From CAYJAD01 sp964370835 (lineage in GTDB: Bacteria > Desulfobacterota > Desulfovibrionia > Desulfovibrionales > Desulfovibrionaceae), in NCBI GenBank assembly GCA_964370835.1, contig CAYJLO010000001.1, positions 62,001-126,000 on the forward strand: a stretch of 64,000 bases of DNA, read 5' to 3'. Position numbers and translations under genes: made by a program. The first letter of the stretch is position 1. Each line of letters opens with the position of its first letter. The notes under the pieces were generated by a model. That model saw only the letters and a program-made list of their open reading frames with translations. It had not been told where the DNA came from and searched no databases. Shown piece after piece: positions 53,668-61,134 of the stretch.

Positions 53668-56490
53668 TTATTTATTCTTTTTCAGCCAATAGTGCAAAGT
53701 ACTGTAAAGTATTTCAGGAATGATGGGCTTTGTTATATGATCATTCATGCCGTGAGCAAGACTATTATCTTTATCACCGCTCATGGCGTGAGCAGACATG
53801 GCCACCACAGGAAGAGTGTTAAAGCGTTCTTGCTCGCGTATTTTCACCGTGGCGGTAAGACCGTCCATAATGGGCATTTGAATATCCATCAGCACCAAAT
53901 CATAAGATTTTTTATCTAGCATATCGAGAGCTTCTTGGCCATCGTTAGCTGTGTCCACAGTATAGCCCACACTGCGTAAAAGTTCCTCAGCAATGAGTTG
54001 ATTTATCTCATTATCTTCCACCAACAATAGATGCCCCGTGCCTTGAGTGACACTTTCTTGCTCGAGATTTTCAGCCATGGGAAGAAAGTCTTCAGGACAC
54101 ACGTCAAAACTAGCCTTACAATAAAAACATGATCCTTGGCCCTCCACGCTTTCTACCCACATGTCCCCACGCATCATGCGCGCAAGCTGGAGCGAAATGG
54201 CCAGACCAAGGCCTGTACCGCCGTATTTACGTGTAACAGAGCTATCTGCTTGCGAAAAAGCTGAAAATAACCTTTGCGCTTGTTCTTTGCTAAGGCCTAT
54301 GCCCGTATCAGACACGCTAAATTGGCATGTGATGCTCTCTTCTGTATGTTCAAGCACTTCTACTGCCAGTTCAACACGCCCTTGCTGGGTAAATTTAATG
54401 GCATTACTCACAAGATTAAATAAAATTTGTCTAAGGCGCAAAGAATCACCCAATACGTGAGTCACAGACAAGTCCCCGTGCGTAAGAAGAAACTTAAGCC
54501 CTTTTTCCCGCGCCGCCACTGAATATAAATCCTGCACTTCTTTGCACACTTGGTGTATACTAAAAGGCGTGGCTTCTATTTCAAGCTTACCAGCTTCTAT
54601 TTTAGAAAAATCCAAGATATCATTGATGATTCGCAATAAATTATTGGCAGAATACAGAGTTTTGCTCACATAGTTTTTTTGATCTGCTTGTAATTCTGTG
54701 CCATTTAGCAAATGTAACAAGCCTAAAATACCATTCATGGGGGTGCGGATTTCGTGGCTCATATTGGCCAAAAACTCACTTTTGGCTTTGGCGCTTTGCT
54801 CGGCAGCCTCTCTGGAGAGCTCTATTTCTTTGAGCATGTGTTTTGCTTTTGTCAAATCATGTGCGTACACAATGTAAAGCTCTTCATAGTCCAAATGAGC
54901 TTCCACAGCAGTAATCTCTAAAGGAAGTTCCTCTTTATGAGCATTTACAGCCATAATTTCACAGCGCGTTTGCCCGAGTACGCGCGTTTGCATAAGTACA
55001 TCTTGAATAAGCGTTGCAGAGTCTCTTCCATCGGGCTGAACCGCAGGAAGTACATTAACAAAGTCTTCCATATAAGAAGCTTTATCAGCATGCCCTGTTA
55101 AATTCACCGCCACTTCATTGCAATCCACAATGCTAAAATCAGGGCGAAGTAAATTGATGCCTAAAGGCACACCACTTAAAATGGCCGCTGTGCGTTGTTC
55201 GGCAACTTTTAACTTCTTTTTTTGCTCCTCAGAGGCTCTCAGGTCTTCCACATAGGCTATGACCATGGCCTCCCCACGATATTTGGTACGAACGGCTTTC
55301 ACGGCACAAGGAATTTCTTCCCCTCGCAAATTTTGTCCCATCCACGGTAGTTCAGAAGAGCCATGTTCTACGGCATGTAACAAAACCCTTTGCATATATT
55401 CTAAAGAGAGCTCTCCATGCGGCTGAAATTCCGGTATGAGCTCAAGAAAATGCTCCATAAATTCTGTGGGTTTTTCAAGGCCAAATGTCATGGCCAAGGC
55501 TTTATTACAATGCACCAAAGTAAAAGAGCTATCCCAAATAAGAGCACCCAATGGACTAGAATCTAACATTAACTTGGTATAGTCATCGGCTTCGCGCAAT
55601 TTTTCCATCTGAGCGTAGTGCTCACGTAAATCACGCATGAAAACCAAAATAACAGTTTCCCCATGCAGTGAAGATCGCACACAAGTAATATCTATGGGTA
55701 CAGCTTGGCCAGCTAAATCCACATGGCGCCATTCTGTATGCGCAGTGCCTGTATCTAAAGCCCTTTGCAAAATTTCTTTAAGATAGTCGATGCTTTTCTT
55801 ACCATTGGGCTGATACTCAGGAATGTTATCTGCAAAATTTTCCCAATAATCGTCTTTATCTTCAAACTCAAAAAGGCGAGCCGCCTCCAAACTGGTATCC
55901 AGCATGCGCCCGTCGGCAGACCAAATTTGTGCAGCCAAGGGCATGGTATCCAGCATAAGCTGTGAACGTTCTTTAGCGACTTGCATATCAGCATGCACTT
56001 GGTTAAGCTCTTTCACCTTTTGCGCCAAAGTGTTTTCCAGAGCTTTTTGTGTGGTTATCTCCACAATACTAGCCACAACCCCCTTCTCTTCTGTATTATC
56101 AATGGCAAAACCTTGACTCCAGTACAGCGTGGGCACTGTACCCTTGATTACAGAATACACTCTCTCGCAACAAATACTGCTACAATTTTGGGCAGCTTGA
56201 ACAGCTTGTTCATGAAATAATTCTCGTTCTTCCGGCGTAAGATACACAAGCTCTTTTGCCGTTTTATACAGAACATCTTCCTTGCGCTCTCCAAAAAAAT
56301 CCACATAAGCTTTATTAACAGTACGCATGCGCCCTTCCCCATCCTTGGAAAACACAGGAAAGGGAATATTATCCACCAAGGCCTGCATAAAATGCAATTC
56401 CTTGCGCGTAGCTTCCAACTCGTCTCGTAAAGTTTGATTTTCCTCTTCAAGAGGAGAACTGGCTGTATCTTGTATGTGAGATTTTTTCAT
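53668..56490 (-). CDS. Soluble hybrid histidine kinase with four PAS repeats
   Basis: A 940-residue cytoplasmic protein paralogous to 41886-45038. An N-terminal coiled coil (about 8-38) is followed by a more canonical PAS domain (about 34-160). Three PAS modules with the QP(N/H/D)G motif follow (about 180-560). HisKA (NMSHEIRTPMNG, about 583), HATPase (NAIKF, GTGLGL) and a receiver domain (LMDIQMPIMDG, about 880) complete it. No TM helix, HPt or output domain. The start at ATG 56490 has only a weak ribosome site. Confidence 0.92.
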   Translation of the reverse strand: MKKSHIQDTASSPLEEENQTLRDELEATRKELHFMQALVDNIPFPVFSKDGEGRMRTVNKAYVDFFGERKEDVLYKTAKELVYLTPEERELFHEQAVQAAQNCSSICCERVYSVIKGTVPTLYWSQGFAIDNTEEKGVVASIVEITTQKALENTLAQKVKELNQVHADMQVAKERSQLMLDTMPLAAQIWSADGRMLDTSLEAARLFEFEDKDDYWENFADNIPEYQPNGKKSIDYLKEILQRALDTGTAHTEWRHVDLAGQAVPIDITCVRSSLHGETVILVFMRDLREHYAQMEKLREADDYTKLMLDSSPLGALIWDSSFTLVHCNKALAMTFGLEKPTEFMEHFLELIPEFQPHGELSLEYMQRVLLHAVEHGSSELPWMGQNLRGEEIPCAVKAVRTKYRGEAMVIAYVEDLRASEEQKKKLKVAEQRTAAILSGVPLGINLLRPDFSIVDCNEVAVNLTGHADKASYMEDFVNVLPAVQPDGRDSATLIQDVLMQTRVLGQTRCEIMAVNAHKEELPLEITAVEAHLDYEELYIVYAHDLTKAKHMLKEIELSREAAEQSAKAKSEFLANMSHEIRTPMNGILGLLHLLNGTELQADQKNYVSKTLYSANNLLRIINDILDFSKIEAGKLEIEATPFSIHQVCKEVQDLYSVAAREKGLKFLLTHGDLSVTHVLGDSLRLRQILFNLVSNAIKFTQQGRVELAVEVLEHTEESITCQFSVSDTGIGLSKEQAQRLFSAFSQADSSVTRKYGGTGLGLAISLQLARMMRGDMWVESVEGQGSCFYCKASFDVCPEDFLPMAENLEQESVTQGTGHLLLVEDNEINQLIAEELLRSVGYTVDTANDGQEALDMLDKKSYDLVLMDIQMPIMDGLTATVKIREQERFNTLPVVAMSAHAMSGDKDNSLAHGMNDHITKPIIPEILYSTLHYWLKKNK

Positions 56491-57064
56491 GCTAATATCT
56501 TACGCCTTCATATATCAAAATAATATTTAACTTCTGTATATATCGCTAGTTTAACATATAACCACTTTTTATACAATGAAAAGCCCACACTTATTTTACA
56601 TGCAAAGCATTCCAAGTTATTTTCAAAAATTCTTTTTAAAAGTTCACAAAGCACTCGAAAACAACTTTCTATCCTGTGACCACTGTCACAGACACAGCAT
56701 CGAATCATTTTATATACAAGCCCATTGAATGATACATTTTCCATACCATTAAGTCTCTTAGCCCTAAGCATAAAAATATCTACCGTGGCCCAGCCTACCT
56801 GCCTTTATCACACCAAACATCTTGCAGACGCTTATAACAACTTGGTATATAAAACTCACAACAGTTATAGGTGAAGATATGCACGCCATGCTCCATAGCT
56901 AAAAAGTATATTCCTGCACACACATTTACCGATTCCAATAAAGAAAACATACGCGCCGCAATACGCTCAAGCAAAAAAAATCTTATATTTTAGCACATTA
57001 AAAATGTTTATGATTTTTTAATCCATACCCATGACAATGAAAATACATAAAAGCATATTTTTTA
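56491..57064. other. Intergenic region upstream of the central adhesin promoter
   Basis: About 570 bp, AT-rich, with no gene, RNA or operator that I can support. The promoter and leader of the adhesin begin at 57065. Confidence 0.4.
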
Positions 57065-57344
57065 TTGACAAAATTATCCTTTCTTCTTAGGAATAAACCT
57101 ACGTAGTTTCTACGTGTGAACCTAAAAGGTTCCCTATTATTTAGGTGCGACACCCCCTTATTTAGTGCCACATCTGTGGGTTGTAAGAATTCTTATTACA
57201 ACCTGAGGAGCTCTTCCTCGTCATTTAGCATAGTAAACTAAATGCCTTATACTTCCTTATTTTAATACACCAGTACGCTTTGTTATACCTTGTAACATGT
57301 GGCGTCCTCTTATTTTGTACGTTATTCCAAAAAAGGATTTTATC
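57065..57344 (+). promoter_or_regulatory. Promoter and structured leader of the central adhesin
   Basis: TTGACA (57065-57070) followed after 17 nt by a TAGGAA-like -10. The leader of about 245 nt contains hairpins at 57101-57115 (ACGTAG/CTACGT), 57118-57132 (GAACC/GGTTC), 57179-57203 (GGTTGTAA/TTACAACC), 57205-57219 (GAGGA/TCCTC) and 57222-57244 (CATTTAG/CTAAATG). Alternative pairing of the second hairpin is possible (57120-57126 with 57140-57146). The conserved GCCTTATA...AGTACG block follows. The whole arrangement repeats that of 2122-2425. Ribosome site AAAAGGA at 57331. Confidence 0.6.
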
Positions 57345-60300
57345 ATGGCTGACATTCAATTACAAAAACCCACAGCAAACCAAACCGTTACTCTTGCACC
57401 ACAAGCTGAAGACCGCCTTGTTTTTGAGTTTGACTCTTCTGAAGCGACCCTCATACGCGATGGTGACAGTCTTGTTATGAGTTTTGAAGATGGCGCAAGC
57501 TTATTTCTCACCGATTTCTATGTGGCTTATACTGCTGATAATATGCCCACATTTCTCATTGAAGGTACAGAAGTAAACGGCGAAGATTTTTTTGCAGCCC
57601 TTGGTGAAGAACTCATGCCTGCGGCAGGTAACACCACCACAGCTCCTCAAGGTAGCGGTAGCACTGTGGATACTCTTGCTGGCACTCTGCTGGACGGTAT
57701 TGACCGCTTAGACGGTCTTGATCAAGCCTACCCCACTAGCTTTGACGAAGAAGAAGACCGTGAAGGCGGTACAGATGCGGACACTGCTCTGCTCACTGAA
57801 AATATTTCTGAAGGGCCTGCTAACTTACTCCCCCAAGCCAACGCCGACACGGCATATGTTCCTGAAGGTGGTAAAGTTAAGGGTACTATTCTTGGTAATG
57901 ATGATGCAGGCGACACCGACAGCACACACACCGGCAAAGACATTACCTCCATCACTCCCCCTGCCGGTTGGGAGGCTTTGCCTTCAGACATACTAGAAAG
58001 TAAAAATGCTGATTTTGGTTTTTACAACCCTGAAACAGGCGATATTATTATTTTTGATAACAATGGCAATTATGAGTTTTCCTCTTCTCCAGACAGTACC
58101 ACTAAAGATACTGATTTAGCGTTTGGCTACACCATACAAGATGCCGATGGTGACACTTCTGAGAGTACACTCACCATCACCGTGGGCGACATGCCCACCT
58201 CTAGCCTAATGGTAGATGAATCTGACATTGGTAGCAAAAATGGTAGTAAAGACAGCATTTCCAAAGAAGCATGGCTGGGTGAAAGTTCCCTTGAGTACAC
58301 AGAAGGCACATATCCTTTTTACGATGACCATGGTAATGTCATTGGCACTGCCACTGTGAATCCCGATGGTAGCTTATCTGTTACCCTCACAGACAACACC
58401 AGCCATGACCAAGGCCAAAACCAGCATGATGACAGCATTACTGGCCATATAGATGTGACAGTGAAAGATGCCAATGGTAACGATGTGGAACTTCGTGTTA
58501 ATGTGGAAGTTAAAGATGATGGCCCCATAGCCACAGATAACAGCAATTGGACCAACGAAGACGGTGAAGCCATATCTGGAAACCTACTGGCTAACGACAG
58601 CAGCGGTGCCGATGGTTGGGCTCAAGGCGGCGGGATTGAAAGCGTAACAGCTCCCAACGGCTGGACAGCTCTTGAAACTGCAGATGATGAAGCGGCAAAA
58701 TTTGAATCGGAAGCTGGTACCATTACCTTTGATAAAAACGGTGACTACACTTTTACCCCCAGTAAAGACTATGACATTGCTGTGGAGAAAGACTTTACCT
58801 TCACCTACACTGCCAAAGACGGCGATGGGGATACAGACACAGCTGACTTTACCCTCACCATAAAGCCCGAAGTGGGGAGCATCATCATGCCCGAGGCAGA
58901 AGGAATAGAGAACACCACAGCACTCAATCTTGCCGTCATTGTGGACAGTTCCGGTAGCATGAATGCCAATGCCATGGATCAAGTGGAAGCGGCGCTTAAA
59001 AGTTTGGGCGAAAAACTAGACGAACTTTCCGACGGCGGAAGCATTAACATTTGTCTTATTGATTACAATAAGGCCGCACAAGTGGAGCTAAAGTTAGAGT
59101 ATGATCCAGAATCTGGTAAAATAACAGATACCATCACTGGCATCACTTATGACGATTTTGCCTCCATCCTTTCTACCATTACTTGGCCCAGCAAGGGACT
59201 TGAAGGCACCAATATGGATGCAGCTCTCAATGCTGCCACAGCATGGTTCAAAGAGATTGGCAATGGAGACGTACCTGAAGGAGAAAACTTCACCATTCTC
59301 ATGACCGATGGACAGCCCACATACGCTTTGGGTGATTATGTTTTAAAAGATGTACTATCTGAAGAAGCATTAAAAGGCGATAATGCTTCTCTTGATCCAG
59401 AGCTTGATTATGTAAGTAATGGCATGGGCTACCCCTCCAGCTTCACCTTTAACGGAACAACATACAATTTTGATTCTTTCACCCTCAACGATTACAATAA
59501 CACAAACCTCAGAAACGATGCGTATGTGGTATATACCGACGAAAATGGTAAAACCATTGTTATCGTGGATGACCGTGGCACTTCTGGTGAAGGATTTTCC
59601 TATTACGAATTTGATTCCAAGGACGATGTTATCATCGACTTTAATGCAGGTAAAATCACCGTTACCGGTGGCACAAAACTTGACAAAACGTGCGAAGACG
59701 CAATCACAAACGCCATTTGCATTGACATAACAGGACAATCTCTTAACTCTGCCGAAGACATTGCCAACGGCAAAGATGGGCACACGTGGACTGTGGATGG
59801 CATCACCTATCGCCTTGTACAAAGTGAGGCCATCAATGGACAAGCCATTGAAGCGCCCATGCTGCAAGTAAAAAATGCACAAGGCATATGGGAAGATATG
59901 GAACAAGCCATCATTATTTCCGACGGCAGTGGTGACACTGCCTCCACAAATGAAAAAGAGCAGACCCAAGAATCTGCCGAAAATCTCAATGCCGCCATGG
60001 GGAAAGAAGATGGTATATTTGCCATTGGCCTTGGAGCCAATTTCAACGATAGCTTCTTAAAAACCATAACCGTGGATGGACAAGTGTACACCACTGACGA
60101 TTTAGAAGAAGCTTTTGAACAAGTTATGTCTGTGGTGGCTGCCAAAATGGGTGATGAGCTTGAAAAAGCCATTTTTGATGCCATGGAAAACGTAGAAGGC
60201 GTGAACACCACAAAAGAGCATGACCTTTTGGACACACTCTTAATTTTGGGCGATGAGGGTAAATACGATGTGCTTGCCAAAATTGGCGATGCCATCGATG

Positions 60301-60953
60301 ACGTCATTACTACAACAAGTAAAGACGGGCTCACCCTAGAAAGTGGAGAAAACATTACACTTGGCTTCACTGATCAAACGCTCTCCGGCAGCGAAGAAGA
60401 TGATTTACTCATGGGCTTTAGCGGAAATGATACCATCACAGGCGGCGCAGGCCATGACATAATTTATGGCGGCGCAGGTGATGATGTGATTTATGGCGGC
60501 GCTGGAAATGACATCATTTTTGGTGGCACTGGTGATGATATACTCTTTGGCGAAGCAGGCGATGACTTCATCTTTGCCGGTGCACGAGACACAGTAGATG
60601 CCGGTAGCGGCAACGACTTCATCAGCTTAGACAATGTAGGCATTAAAGATCTCTTTTCTGTAGATGGCGGAGAAGGCGAGGTTGACCTGCTCTTGGCTGG
60701 ACTTAGCTCCACAAGCGATATTGAAACAGCTCTAAGTAACGGTGTCATCAGCAATGTGGAAGTTATAGTGCTGGGTGATGATGCAGAAGCTGCAAAAGAA
60801 TTGCAAAAAGACCTGATTGAAAATGGTTCTGACGCTCTAAATGGCTGGACAAGTGGAACAACCATCACAGGTAAGGATAACCAAACCTACAAACAGTTTA
60901 CCAGCGATGATGATGGCACCACCATCTTAATAAACACCCTTTTCTTCAGCTAA
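57345..60953 (+). CDS. LapA-like RTX adhesin with von Willebrand A domain, complete
   Basis: A 1202-residue secreted protein. ATG 57345 was chosen over an upstream start at 57297 because AAAAGGA precedes it and it aligns with the start of the left adhesin. Residues 1-95 are a retention module ending in Pro92-Ala-Ala-Gly95. Several VCBS/Ig-like modules follow (about 160-510). A vWA domain starts with the MIDAS motif DSSGS (Asp534) and MTDGQ (Asp655), is interrupted by about 225 residues, and resumes near GIFAIGLG (890). RTX nonapeptides (about 1015-1095) and a C-terminal type I secretion signal ending ILINTLFFS complete it. Likely cell-surface attachment with metal-dependent binding. Confidence 0.92.
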   Translation: MADIQLQKPTANQTVTLAPQAEDRLVFEFDSSEATLIRDGDSLVMSFEDGASLFLTDFYVAYTADNMPTFLIEGTEVNGEDFFAALGEELMPAAGNTTTAPQGSGSTVDTLAGTLLDGIDRLDGLDQAYPTSFDEEEDREGGTDADTALLTENISEGPANLLPQANADTAYVPEGGKVKGTILGNDDAGDTDSTHTGKDITSITPPAGWEALPSDILESKNADFGFYNPETGDIIIFDNNGNYEFSSSPDSTTKDTDLAFGYTIQDADGDTSESTLTITVGDMPTSSLMVDESDIGSKNGSKDSISKEAWLGESSLEYTEGTYPFYDDHGNVIGTATVNPDGSLSVTLTDNTSHDQGQNQHDDSITGHIDVTVKDANGNDVELRVNVEVKDDGPIATDNSNWTNEDGEAISGNLLANDSSGADGWAQGGGIESVTAPNGWTALETADDEAAKFESEAGTITFDKNGDYTFTPSKDYDIAVEKDFTFTYTAKDGDGDTDTADFTLTIKPEVGSIIMPEAEGIENTTALNLAVIVDSSGSMNANAMDQVEAALKSLGEKLDELSDGGSINICLIDYNKAAQVELKLEYDPESGKITDTITGITYDDFASILSTITWPSKGLEGTNMDAALNAATAWFKEIGNGDVPEGENFTILMTDGQPTYALGDYVLKDVLSEEALKGDNASLDPELDYVSNGMGYPSSFTFNGTTYNFDSFTLNDYNNTNLRNDAYVVYTDENGKTIVIVDDRGTSGEGFSYYEFDSKDDVIIDFNAGKITVTGGTKLDKTCEDAITNAICIDITGQSLNSAEDIANGKDGHTWTVDGITYRLVQSEAINGQAIEAPMLQVKNAQGIWEDMEQAIIISDGSGDTASTNEKEQTQESAENLNAAMGKEDGIFAIGLGANFNDSFLKTITVDGQVYTTDDLEEAFEQVMSVVAAKMGDELEKAIFDAMENVEGVNTTKEHDLLDTLLILGDEGKYDVLAKIGDAIDDVITTTSKDGLTLESGENITLGFTDQTLSGSEEDDLLMGFSGNDTITGGAGHDIIYGGAGDDVIYGGAGNDIIFGGTGDDILFGEAGDDFIFAGARDTVDAGSGNDFISLDNVGIKDLFSVDGGEGEVDLLLAGLSSTSDIETALSNGVISNVEVIVLGDDAEAAKELQKDLIENGSDALNGWTSGTTITGKDNQTYKQFTSDDDGTTILINTLFFS

Positions 60954-60974
60954 ACTTCACATCTAAAAAAACTT

Positions 60975-61007
60975 AGCCCCCCTGCTCCATGGCACGGGGG
61001 CTTTTTT
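60975..61007 (+). terminator. Terminator of the central adhesin gene
   Basis: GCCCCC (60976-60981) pairs with GGGGGC (60996-61001), followed by six T residues. Confidence 0.9.
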
Positions 61008-61076
61008 GTGACTTTTGCCATCGCTCTCCATGGCAAAAAAGCAAAACACACTATCAAGTTATCCTATTATGCTAAC

Positions 61077-61107
61077 ACAGCCCCTTAAGAAATCCCTAAG
61101 GAGCTGT
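61077..61107 (-). terminator. Hairpin after the right adhesin gene
   Basis: ACAGCCCCTTA (61077-61087) pairs with TAAGGAGCTGT (61097-61107) with one wobble. It lies 28 bp past the stop of the minus-strand adhesin. No T-tract, so termination is probable rather than certain. Confidence 0.6.
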
Positions 61108-61134
61108 TCGTTACATGGTTAGAAAAGTCGTATA

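Noticed and set aside
57101..57244. Cyclic-di-GMP-I (GEMM) riboswitch in the adhesin leader
   Set aside because: Tempting because cyclic-di-GMP controls LapA-type adhesins, but the conserved GCAAA-type and GAAA-tetraloop cores of that aptamer are not present in either leader.
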